Origin: Paguma larvata
Taxonomy: Eukaryota; Chordata; Mammalia; Carnivora; Viverridae
Length of the DNA: 64,000 nt
Assembly: GCA_030068075.1 (NCBI GenBank)
Contig: CM057841.1
Location: 7,511,565 to 7,575,564, forward strand
Reading direction: 5' to 3'
Shown here: positions 44,166 to 56,186 of the stretch, piece by piece
Numbering within the stretch: the first letter of the stretch is position 1
How the letters are laid out: every line of letters starts with the position of its first letter
Notes under the pieces: generated by a model
Told to the model about the DNA's origin: nothing
What the model saw: only the letters and a program-made list of their open reading frames with translations
Databases searched by the model: none
Translations under genes and position numbers: made by a program

Positions 44166-47100
44166 ATGGTGCCCCTGTTGCTGCTGCCCCTGCTGTGGGG
44201 GGGTGAGTGGGCTGCGGGAGGAGGGCTGGGCACAGGTGGGAGGGGTCTAGAGCCCCGGCTGAGCCTCTGTGTCCCTCCAGGGCCCCTGCAGGAGGATTCA
44301 GAGTACCAGCTCCGAGTGCAGGAATCTGTGACCGTGCAGGAGGGTCTCTGTGTCCACGTGCCCTGTTCCTTCTCCTACCCCTGGAGCTCGTGGTCTTCCT
44401 GGGAGACGCTCTACATTTACTGGTTCCGGGGTAAGGACAACATAAACAACCGTTATCCCGTGGCTACAAACAACCGACAGAGACAAGTGAAGACAGAGAC
44501 CCAGGGCCGATTCCACCTCATCGGGGACCCCTGGGCCGACAACTGCTCCCTGAGAATCAGAGACGCCATGAGGAGCGATGAAGGAGTCTACTACTTCCGA
44601 GTGGAGAGAGGACAAGACGTGAGATATACCTACAGAGATACGACGGTGACACTGCACGTGACAGGTACAGCACGGGCCCCGGAAGAGGACTTTGGGATGT
44701 GGGGATCCCCTCTTAGAGCAGGCACAGGACATTGGAACTCCCTGCTCCAGGTTTGGGGGTGGAACGGTCGGAGAGATATGGGGCCCAGGTTGGCTTGGGC
44801 CCTGAGGCCCAGTCCCTCTCGGGTCCCACTATGGGTCCCCACCTCCCTGGGGTGCAGGCACCTCCCTCTCTCCTCCTCAGCCCTGACACAGGAACCTGAC
44901 ATCCACTTCCCGGAGCCTCTGAAATCTGGCTGCCCCACACGGCTGACCTGTGGACTGCTGGGGTCCTGCGAAGGGGGAAGCCCTCTCACGTTCTCCTGGG
45001 CGGGGGCTGCTCTGGACTCGCTGGACCCCATGAGCCTGCACTCCTCGGTGCTGTCCTTCACCCCGAGGCTGCAGGACCATGGCACCAACCTCACCTGTCA
45101 GGTGGGAAGTGCCAAGAGCTCAGGCCACCGTGGAAAGAACCATCTGGCTCAATGTCTCCTGTGAGTGCTAGTGGGGGGCCGGGTCCCTCAGAGCAGTGGG
45201 GTTGAGCGGCTGTGGGGGTGGGGGGAGGGCAAGGACGGCCATCCCCACCTTCCCAGGGCTCCCCTTCCCTCCGTGGGCGCCGGGTCAGCTTCCCTCCCGA
45301 TCTTCTCCTCTGAAGCAGGACCATGTCTTTCTATCCCAGATGCTCCCCACAACCTCACCGTCAGCAGCTTCCTCGGCAATGTCACAGGTGGGAAAGCACC
45401 TGCCTTCTTGGGAGCTGGGGCCTGGCCTGGGGTGGGGTGGGGGGTTGGCTCCCAGCAAGGGGGTGGGATCATAGCTTGAATGAGGTCAGATAAGGGAAGA
45501 GCAAGGATAAAATCTCCACCCTCACCCTCCCTGGCCTGGTGCACAGGCAGCCCAGGCGCACACACACACACACCCTGCTCCCCTCCCCATGGTGCCAGCT
45601 GAGGTTTCTCTCCTCCCCCTCCTGCCCCAGCCTCCTCCATCCTGTTTCCTGCTCGTTGTCTGAGTGAAGCCACCAAACAGTCCAAGCATGTTCCAGTGGG
45701 GGCATTGAGCCTCCTCTGTAGATATGAGGCCCAGACTTTGGGGTCAACCTCTTTCGGGTGTAAAGCCCAGCCTCTGAACCCTCATGGATCCAAGTCAGTG
45801 GGTCAGGGAAGGAGAGGGAGATACCAGCAGGTCCTGGCAAGGAGGGAGAGATGGAGACTGCCAGTCTCCAACCGCTCTGTGTCTCTCTCTCCTCTCCTTG
45901 CCTACATATTTCTCTCCAAAGCCTGCAGGATTCTGGAAAATACCTCGTCCCTTGTCATCTGGGAGGGTCAGGCTCTGCGGCTGGTCTGTGCTGCCGAGGC
46001 CAACCCCCTTGCCGAGTTGAGCTGGTTCCGGGGGTTCCCCGCCCGTGAATGCCACCCCTGTCAGCACGAACCACATCCTGGAGCTGTCTCAACTGGGGGC
46101 TGCGGAGGAGGGAGTCCTCACCTGCCAAGCTCAGAACTCGCTGGGCTCCCAGCACGCCTCCCTGCATCTCTCTGTGGTCGGTGAGTGCGGGGACCCCCGG
46201 GGCGGGGCGGGACGCCGGGGCCTGGGGAGCAGAGGCGCCGCTGACCCTGCCCCTCCTCCCCTCGCCCTTGCAGGTCGCCCGAGGCTGCTGGGCCCCTCCT
46301 GCTCCTGGGAGGGCGAGGGGCTGCGCTGCACCTGCTCCTCCGGTTCCCGGCCCGCCCCCACCCTGCGCTGGCGGCTGGGGGAGGGGCTGCTGCAGGGGAA
46401 CCACAGCAACGCCTCCTTGACCGTCACCTCCAGCTCCGCGGGGTCCTGGGCCAACAGCTCCTTGAGCCTCAGAGGACCGCTGGGCTCCGACCTCAGACTC
46501 AGCTGCGAGGCCCGGAATGAGCACGGGGCCCAGAGCGCCGCCGTCCTGGTGCTGCGGCCAGGTCTGGGGGCTGTGGGGGAAGAGGGGGACAGAGACGGGG
46601 GAGAAAGGTGTCTGGATCCTAGAAAAGACGGTCTTGGCTGGGGCAGAGGGCGATTGGTGGGACGGGGTGCTCCACCTCGGGCCTAAGCAGGCCCTTCAAG
46701 TAAGTTCTGCAAGGAGATAGGAAGGCAAGAGACTGAGTCCGGGAAGTGAGTCTCCCGCCTCTCGTCCGCAGGGAAACCTCTGTCCCTGGCAGACGCGGCG
46801 GCGGCCGCTGTGGGGGGCGCCGGAGCCATGGCCCTACTGTGCCTGTGTTCGGGCCTCCTCTTCTGCATGTGAGTCTGTTCGGGACGTACAGGGAGAGCAG
46901 AGAGGGGCCGCTCATCCCAGAAGTACAGGGCTGAGTAGGGTAGCACGAGAGGGAGGCTTTTCTTTGGGGGGGGGAGGGGCGGGAGGAGATAAGGGCTTTA
47001 CTGAGATATAACGCCTATACTTTAAATGCGTGCAATTCAGTGTATGTTGACTGTAGTATTATTCACAGAGTTGTGTGTCCTTTGCTGAAATTATAGAACT

Positions 47101-47936
47101 TTCTCATTAGCCCCAAATGAAACAGACAAAAGAAACCCTGCACTTTTCATCCTGTCCCGTCCTCCCCCAGCCCTAGGGGACCACCAATCTGTTTTCCATT
47201 CCTCTAGATTTGCCTCTTCTGGATTTCATTAAAAAAAAAAAAAAAAGTTTAACGTTTATTTATTATTGAGAAACAGAGAGACAGAGCATGAGCTGGGGAG
47301 AGGCAGACAGAGGGGGAGACTCAGAATCCCAAGCAGGCTCCAGGCTGTCAGCACAGAGCCTGATGTGGGGCTTGAACTCACAAACCTCAGAATCATGACC
47401 TGAGCCTTCTGAGTCACCCAGGCGCCCCTGTACTTTTTATATAAGTGAATCCTACAGTACGCGGCCCTTCGCGACTGACTTCCTTCACTTAACGTGGGGT
47501 TTTCAAGGTTCGTGCGTGTTGAATGAACGTGTCGGACCTTCATTCTGTTTGTTTGTTTGTTTGTTTGTTTGTTTTACTTCCGTATCATGTTCCATCGCAT
47601 GGATGGAGCACATTTTATTTGTTGTTCATCTATGGATAGACATTTGGGCCATCCCTACTTTGTGGCCATCACGAAGAACACTGCCATGGCCACTTGTGTA
47701 TAAGTTTTTTTGATGTTTATTTATATATTTGGAGAGAGAGATTATGCGTGCACATGTGGAGGAGGGGCAGAGAGAGAATCCAAGCAGCAGAGAGCCTGAT
47801 GCGGGGGTCAAACTCATGGACTGTGAGATCAAGACCTGAGCCTAAATCAAGGGTCGGACTCTTAACCGACTGAGACGCCTAGGTGTCCCCACTTGGGTAC
47901 AAGTTTTTTTCTTAAACGTGTATTTATTTTTGAGAC

Positions 47937-47981
<45 letters not shown>

Positions 47982-50900
47982 GCCAGCGGGGCAGGGACAG
48001 AGAGAGAGGGAGACACAGAATCTGAAGCAGGTTTTATGAGCTGTCAGCACAGAGCCAGACGCAGGGCTCCAACTCACTAACTGCCAGATCATGACCTGAC
48101 CTGAAGTCGGACACTTAACCAACTGAGCCACCCAGGCGCCCCATCGTGCACAAGTGTTTATGTGTTAGAGGAATCTTTAGTGATGGAAGTTCAGTCTGGC
48201 CAAATCTCTGGTCATCCAGGGACATGGAGTGCTTCCTTGCATATCACGAAGGTCTGAGTCGGGTTCCAGACCGGATACCTCAGTGGTTTTGCCAGGGAGC
48301 AGGCAGCCTACCCGCATGAGCCATCCTGGCTGCAGTGTGCTGATTTCTCCTTTTAGAGTGAAAGCCCGCAGGAAGCAAGCATCTGGGAGTCGAGAGGGCA
48401 TGAATAGCGAAGACCCTGTCATGGGTACAGTCGCCTGGGTAAGTGATGTCGGGGTCTTCTCGTGCATATGGGGGCTCAGGGCGTGTCCATTCGGACTCTG
48501 GATGGAGCTCCTCAGTGTTTCCCCGTCCTTCCCGCACCCTGGTCACCTGAGCAGACACCCGGGAGGTGACCCTTCTCTTCTTCCCCTTCAACTCCCATTC
48601 CGAGTGGCCCTCTGCTCACCTCTTGTTCCACCCCTGGCGATCACCGAGCTTGCTTCGCCTCTTTGCTGAACGCAGCTTGACCGAATCTCTCCCCAAAACT
48701 ATTGCTTTCCAACCCTTCCAGAGTTTCAGTGATGCTTGTTCCCATTGCTTAGAGAATTCAAGTCACATTCTTTTGTCTGATATTTGAAGTCTTCCTAGAG
48801 GTGTCCCCTGATGGCCACTCCAGCCCTGGTCCTGCTATGGTCCAGCCACAATGGCCTTCTCACTGCCTCCCCTACTACTTGGACCCTTTGCCTGTACAGC
48901 TGCTCCCACTGGAAATGCCCTCCTGTCCCCTTTTCCATCAGACCACTTCATGTCATCGTCCCTGTCACTCCAGTATCAACATCTTCTGCTCTGGGAAAAC
49001 CTTGCCATCTCCCTCTCTGCCAGTGTCCACGCCTCCCTGCTCTACGTCCCTGGAGCTCCGTGTCAGTCCTTGTCTCAAGGGGCACATCACACAACACCAC
49101 TGCATTTCCCTGTGTCCGCCCTCTCGTTGTGTTTGTGACATCTTTGCCGGCAGGGGCTGCAATTATCTCTCACTCCGCCCCTGTCCAACATGTCCCTTCT
49201 CCCCTTTTATAAAACTGGAGCCATGTTGCCCTAAATGGAGCTATCCGAAGAACAATCGCTGGAATAGGCATTGTACTTACTCATTTTGCCCATAATATGA
49301 TAAGCAACGATGAACCCGCCATCCAACCGAAGACCTCAAACACTGAAGGTAACTTACATCTGCTCATGTTGCTCTGCGACCCGTCCCCAGTGACCGCTGC
49401 TCTGAATCTTTTGTTGCTAGTGTTACCCCGTATTCGTATGTATACCTGAGATACACGCTGTTTAGTGTAACTATTTCTGAACCCACAAAGGGTGGCTCCC
49501 TCTGTGCACACTTCTCGGACTCACTTTGTAGACTCAACCCTGCAAGTTATGTCCTGGAGATTCATCCCCGTTGTTAGCTGCAGTTACCTGTTTACAGTGC
49601 TTCATCTTAGGATCGTGTCCATTGCCTAAACTCGTCTCACTGGACGTCTGAGTCACTCCAGATGTTTGTATTCACATCTCGTGGCATTCACATGCAAGAC
49701 CTCTTTTTTTTTGGCAGCATTACTTAAGAATTTAATTACTAGGTTGGAGGGTGTGTGAGTGTTCCTATCATGACAAATGGTTTTCCAAGGCAATTGCATC
49801 CATGTATACACCCGTCTGTGCCTATTGGGTCCTGTTGGTCTGTAGTCCCTGCACCGCTTGGTTTTCTCAATTTTTTTGATTGTCTCACTACCTCGCTATG
49901 GTTTTGATTTGCATCTCATTAGTTGTCAAGGAGCATGAAAATCTCTCTCTGTCTTCAATGGCATCTGAACATCTCTTCTCTAAAATGCCTGGTCCCGGGG
50001 CACTTGGGTGGCTCAGTCAGTTAAGTGTCCGGCTTTGGCTCAGATTGTGATCTCACAGTTCATGAGTTTGAGCCCCGCATTGGGCTCTGTGCTGACAGCT
50101 TTGGATCTTCTCTCTCCTCTCTCTCTCCCCTCCTCTGCTCTCTCTCTCTTCTCTCTCAAAAATAAACATTAAAAAAACATAAAATTCCTGGTCCCATCTG
50201 CAGCCTATTTCCCTGCAGCCCATAGGGTGTTTGACTTTCTTATTAAATTGATTGGAGAGCTTTATACATTTTCATACTGGGTTTTTTTCAGGTATATGCA
50301 CTGTAAATATCTTCCAGTGAGTAACTTGTCTTCATTTTTTAAAGGTGACCTTTGATGAATATATGTTCTTATTGTAATATAACCACATTCACTAATCTTT
50401 TCTCTTTTTTTAAAAAAATTTTTAAATGTTTATTTATGAGAGAGAGAGATAGAGACAGAGCACAAGCAGAGGAGGGGCAGAGAGAGGGAGACACAGAATC
50501 CGAGGCAGGATCCAGGCTCTGAACTGTCAGCACAGAGCCTGACACAGGGCTTGAACTCACAGACTGCGAGATCATGACCTGAGCTGAAGTCAGACACTTA
50601 ACCAACTGAGCCACTCAGGCGCCCCTCTCTTTTTTTTTAAAGATAGATTGACATAGCTTTCTTTTTTAAATTTTTATTTTTTTATTTTGAAATAGAGCAC
50701 GGGAGGAGCAGAGAGAGAGGGAGAGAGAGAATCCTAAGCAGGTTCTGCACTGTCAGCACAGAGCCCGATGTGGGGCTCGAACTCACAAAGTATGAGATCA
50801 TGACCTGAGCTGAAATCAAGAGTCGGTGGCTTAACCAACCAAGCCACCCAGGCACCCCTAATCTTCTCTTTTCTGTTGAATGCCTTTTGGGTTTCATTTA

Positions 50901-53900
50901 AGAAAATCTTTCTTTTTAAAATTTTTATTTTTTTAAGCTATTTTAAAAAGTTTATTTATTTTGAGAGAGAGAGAGAGCAAGAGAGAGAGAGCATGAGCGG
51001 GGCAGGGGCTGCACTGTCAGTGCGGAGCTCAACGCAGGGCTCCAACTCACGAACCTCGAGATCATGACCTGAGCGGACATCAAGAGTCTGACGCTTAACC
51101 AACTGAGCCACTCAGTGCCCCTAAAAAAACTCTTTCTTCTCGTAAGATTAGAATGATATTCAAGTATAGTTTCTACTAAAAGTTTTACGGATTCCTTTGG
51201 ACACGAAAAGCCTTAATCTACCTGGATTTGATTTTTGTCTGGTGTGGAGTGTGGATCTATCCATGTTCCTCCTTCACATATGGAATAATGTCTCTCTCCC
51301 CATCTGCTGATCTACTGTACTACTCTGACATACACCAAAAGTCTGTACATACGTCGCCTCTGTCTGTGGTCCCTATTCGATTCCAGTGGTCAATTTTACT
51401 GAGTCTCTGAGCCAGAACTGTCTATAGAGCCAATAGAATCTATAGACCCAAAACTAAGTTCCTAATACCTGATAGAGCAGGATCCCCTCCTTAATCTTCT
51501 TTAATAGTGTCTTGACTATTCTTGGCCTTTTGCTGTTGTATTAAATATTAGAATCAGTTTTTCAAGTTCAAAAAAACACTCTTGTTAGTGTTTTGACTGG
51601 AATTATATTGAATCTATAGATCAACTTGGGAAGAATTTACTTATTTATAAACTCAGGTCTCCTTGTCCACAAAAACAGGTATCTATTTAATTTTTTTTCA
51701 AGAAAGATGTAGAAATCCTTCAACATGTCTTACAAACCTTTTGTTAGCTTTCTTCTTAATACTAGTTTTGTTACTATTATAAATGCTATCTTTTTAAAAT
51801 TGCATTTTCTGATCACTCATTGCTGATACGCAGAACGAAAACATTTTTAAAGAATTTATAAAGTGTTAGGGGGCCTGGCTGGCTCAGTTGGAGGAGCATG
51901 CAACTCTTGATTTCGTGGTTGTGGGTTTGAGGCCCACATTGGGCGTAAAGATCACTAAAAAAATAAACTTAAAAAATAAACTTAAAAAATTATCAAGTGT
52001 TTTGCAATTAAGAAAAATTACAAATGGGTCTTAGATGTCATTTAGATTCTTGTTGGTATGGTAGCTAGGGCATTCTTCGATCAGATTCATAAGGCTGCTG
52101 AACCATTCTTTTATAGAGATATGGATACCGTCTGAAAAACTTCTGATATTCTTGTTTTAAATTGTCATGGCTTGCTGAATCAAAGTAGCTGAATTTGATG
52201 CAAATATATTGTCATTTCCGTCAAAAATCAACTCATTGTTTTAGACTTTAGATACTGAACAGAAACACCTGATCTCGTGCATTCTCTGCAGATGTATTTT
52301 TCTTCTAAGGGATTTCATTTTATTTTATGCGCGTGTGAGAGAGAGAGCACACATGAGTGAGGGAGGGGGAAGGGAGAGAGAATCATTTTTTTATGTTTAT
52401 TTATTTTGAGAGAGAACATGTAAGAGCATGAGCAGGGAAGGATCAGAGAGAGAGGGAGAGAGAATCTCAAGCAGGCTCCGCACTGTCAGCGCAGAGCCCA
52501 GTGCAGGGCTCCATCCCATGAACCGTGAGATCCTGACCTGAGCTGAAATCAAGAGTAGGACGCTTAACGAACCGAGCCACCCAGGCGCCCCAAGATCCTA
52601 TATTTCAACAAATGACTCACTGTCCTGAATCAGTGTTGGGGAAGTAAGCACACTCAGACTCTGTCCTCTGGTAAACAGAGGTCTGTGTAACACAGATTTC
52701 GGGCAGTAAGTGGCTAAAGATTGAACACTAGCCAGTTCCTTCCTTTGTTCATACAGCTTCTCCTTCTACTTTCCCCCTTATGGGGCCAAACACTCCTGCA
52801 GAATTCTTCTGAGGCTTCATGGTAAGTGTTCATGTCTTCCCAGTGACACCCACCTCTTCAGGGTGTTAGTGGTCTGGATGCTGAGAACTGTCTTCATTCT
52901 CTCAGTAGACACAGCAACATATGAAATGCAATTACATGTATATTGATCTTATATTCTTCCAGCTTGCTAAGCTCTCTTGTTAGTTCTAATAATTTGTATG
53001 TAGACATTGAAATATTTTTAACTTTTTTTTTCTATTTAACAACTATCGCAGGGGCACCTGACTGGCTCAGTTGGAAGAGCACATGACTCTTAATCTTGGA
53101 GAAGTGAGTTCCAGCCCCACGTTGGGTGTGGAACCTACTTAAAAAATAAACAGTTAAAAAGTTGGGGCACCTGAGTGGCTCAGTCGGTTGACCTTCCAAC
53201 TTCGGCTCAGGTCATGATCTCAAAGTTTCTTTTTTTTTTTAGACAGGAAGCAGGATTTATTGGTGGGCAAGAATGGGGAGGGCAGTGCTGAAGTTCTCAT
53301 GAGTGCAGAGCCCGCCATTTGTCCAAGGGGCCACGATTAGGGATGTATTTGACCCCACAGCCATCTGGATGAGCCGCTTTTCAGCACCATGTCTTCAAAT
53401 TTATCCGCATGAAACTTAGTAAAGCCCCACTTCTTGGAAATGTGGATCTTCTGGCGGCCAGGGAACTTGAACTTGGCCCTACGTAGGGCCTCAATCACAT
53501 GTTCCTTGTTCTGCAACTTGGTACGGATGGACATGATCACTTGGCCAATGTGGACCCTGGCCACTGTGCCCTGGGGCTTTCCAAAGGCACCCCGCATACC
53601 TGTCTGGAGCCTAGATTGGAGAAAGCATGAGGCCATACCTCAATGACCACTGGAAAACTGTGAACTGTGGCTGTCTCCAAGGTCCCTTAGGGCAACCCAT
53701 ACAATCAACAGGCTGCATACACTACTACGGAGGCTGCTGGTGCGCAGCCATTGCACACTGGGCCCCATGGGGAAAGAGCACAGTCAGCTTAATTGGCTGC
53801 AGCATGATCTCAAAGTTTCTATGCCCCTCCTCCTGCTTGCACTCTGTCTCTGTCTCTGTCTCAAAAATAAATAAACACTTTAAAAAATCTTTTAAAAAAT

Positions 53901-55274
53901 CACAAATTGGTCTTGGGTATCACTTAGAATCCTTTGGGATTTCAAATTCCATCATGGTACCGTCTGCAAAATAGTAACCCCAGATTATTACTTCCTTTGG
54001 ATCCTAATTCGTCTCTTCCTTTTTCTTATCTCAATGTCCTGGCTAACACCCAAAGTCAAATAGAAATGATCATGCGTATCCTTTATTACTTCTGGTTTTG
54101 AAGGAAATGCAGTCAATATCCTGTCATTTAAGTGTTTGTTGTTGTTGTTGTTGTTGTTGTTGTTATAGGGATTTTTTTAACAGGCAACATTATCAGGGTA
54201 AGGAAGTTCATTTCTATCACTAAGTAAGTTTTTATCATAAATTTGTTGAAGTTTTTAAATGCATCTACTGATTTGATTTGATTTGTTTCCCTAATCTGTT
54301 ACCATGGTGAGTGACAATAAAGATCTTCTGATATGAAACTACTTTGGGGATACCTGGGTAGCTCAGTTGGTTAAGCGTCCGACTCTCGGTTTTGGCTCAG
54401 GTCACGATCTCAAAGTTCATGAGTTTGGGACCCACGTCGGGCTTACAGTGTAGAGCCTGCTTGGGATTCTCTCTCTTCCTCTCTCTCTCTGCCCCTCCCC
54501 ACTCACTTTCTCTCTCTCAAAGTAAATAAATAAGCTTTAAAAATTTAAAAAAATGGGGTTACTGAGTGGCTTGGTTGGTTAAGCGTCCAACTTTGGATTG
54601 GGTCATGATCTGGCGGTTCATGAGTTCAAGCCCGGAGTCAGGCTCTTTGCTGACAGCTCTGAGCCTGGAGCCTGCTTCAGATTCTGTGTCTCCCTCTCTC
54701 TCTGCCCCTCCCCTGGTTGACCTCTCTCTCCTGAGCTCTCTCTCTCTCTCAAAAAGAAATAAACAACATTATTTTTAAAAAATTAAAAAAAAGAAAGAAA
54801 CTACTCTGGCATTTTTGAGAAAAAACTTTAAAAATTGTTCATTGTATATATATATGAATCCTATATATTCAGTTTGCTAATCTTTTGTTTAGCACTTTTG
54901 CATCTATATGCATGGGTAAAATGGACCTGTCAGTTTCCTTTCTCTTCCTGCCATTTGCTTTAGTATCAAGACAGTAATTTTTAAAAGATTTTTTAAAATA
55001 TTTACTTATGGGGCACCTGGGTGGCTCAGTCAGTTAAGCCGCCGACTTCGGCTCAGGTCATGATCTCACGGTGTGTGAGTTCAAGCCCTGCATCGGGCTC
55101 TGTGCTGATGGCTCAGAGCCTGGAGCCTGCTTCAGATTCTGTGTCTCCCTCTCTCTCTGCCCTTCCCCTGCTCACGCTCTGTCTCTATGTCTCTCAAAAA
55201 TAAATAAATGTTAAAAAATTAAAAAGAAATAAATACTTATTTATTTATTTTTGGAGAGTGCAAGCGGGGTAGGA

Positions 55275-55308
<34 letters not shown>

Positions 55309-56151
55309 CCAAGAAAACTTTGTGCTGTCAGCATAGAGCCCCACGCGGGGCTTGATTCCACAAACCATGAGACAACAATCCTGAGCCAAACCAAGAGTCA
55401 GACGTAGAACTGAGCCACCGAGGCAACCCTTTAAGACTTTATTTTTAAGTAAGCTCTACACCCAACATGGAGCTTGAACTCACAACCCTGAGATCGAGTC
55501 GCACGTTCTACCCATTGAGCCAGCCGGACGCCCCTAAGAACAGTTTTTCTAATTCAGTTATTTTATGTGTCCTTTGGTGAGCTTTTTTTGGTTAGGAATT
55601 TGTTCATTTCACCTCAGCTTTATAATATTTTTGACAAAAGGTTATGAGTAGTATTCTTTTAATTTTATACTGTTCATTTTCATTAGGATTACTTCCCCTC
55701 TTATATTCCTGAAATCAGTTATTTATGACTTCTCTCTTTTGCTTTTCTAAACAACTCTTGTTAATTGCTTCCCTATTTTATTCCCAGTTTGAAAACTCTA
55801 ACTTTTGAGATTTTTTGTTTTATCACTGTATTTTTTCTTTTCTATTTTATTTATTTTGACTCTCATTTTCTTAGCACCTGCTTTCTACTTGCATTGTTTT
55901 TTCTGATGTTCTTTCACTAACCTTTTAAACTAGGTGCTTAGCTAATTCACGTATGGTACCCTCCATGATAAAAGTATTTATGGGTACATTTCTTTCAGAA
56001 CCCCATTGTAATTTCTTTTTGGAATTTTAAATCATTTGGGATTTAAAAAAGAAGTTCCAAATGTATGGGGATCTTTAAACATCTTTCCATAATTCAGTTC
56101 TAACTAAATTGCATTGCGGTCAGGATATTCCCTTTTTGTGATACTTAGTCT

Positions 56152-56186
<35 letters not shown>

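Larger units (their letters stand above)
47030..47660 (-). mobile_element. old L1 3' region, antisense, in intron 7 of copy C
   Basis: GTGCAATTCAGTGTATGTTG, CACCAATCTGTTTTCCATT and later TTCATCTATGGATAGACATT fit an old L1 on the minus strand. It is interrupted by the SINE at 47,236 and a (GTTT)n run at 47,545-47,574. Confidence 0.6.
53163..53885 (+). repeat. CAN-SINE split by the RPL10 retrocopy
   Basis: Head at 53,163-53,230; the 3' part resumes at 53,821 (ATGCCCCTCC, CT-rich, AATAAATAAA). The interruption is the retrocopy with its duplicated 18-bp target site. Confidence 0.85.

Noticed and set aside
44085..45164. A continuous 359-codon plus frame in copy C, with an upstream ATG at 44,085
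   Set aside because: It runs through introns 1 and 2, whose GT-AG sites are conserved in all copies. The ATG at 44,166 gives a proper signal peptide.
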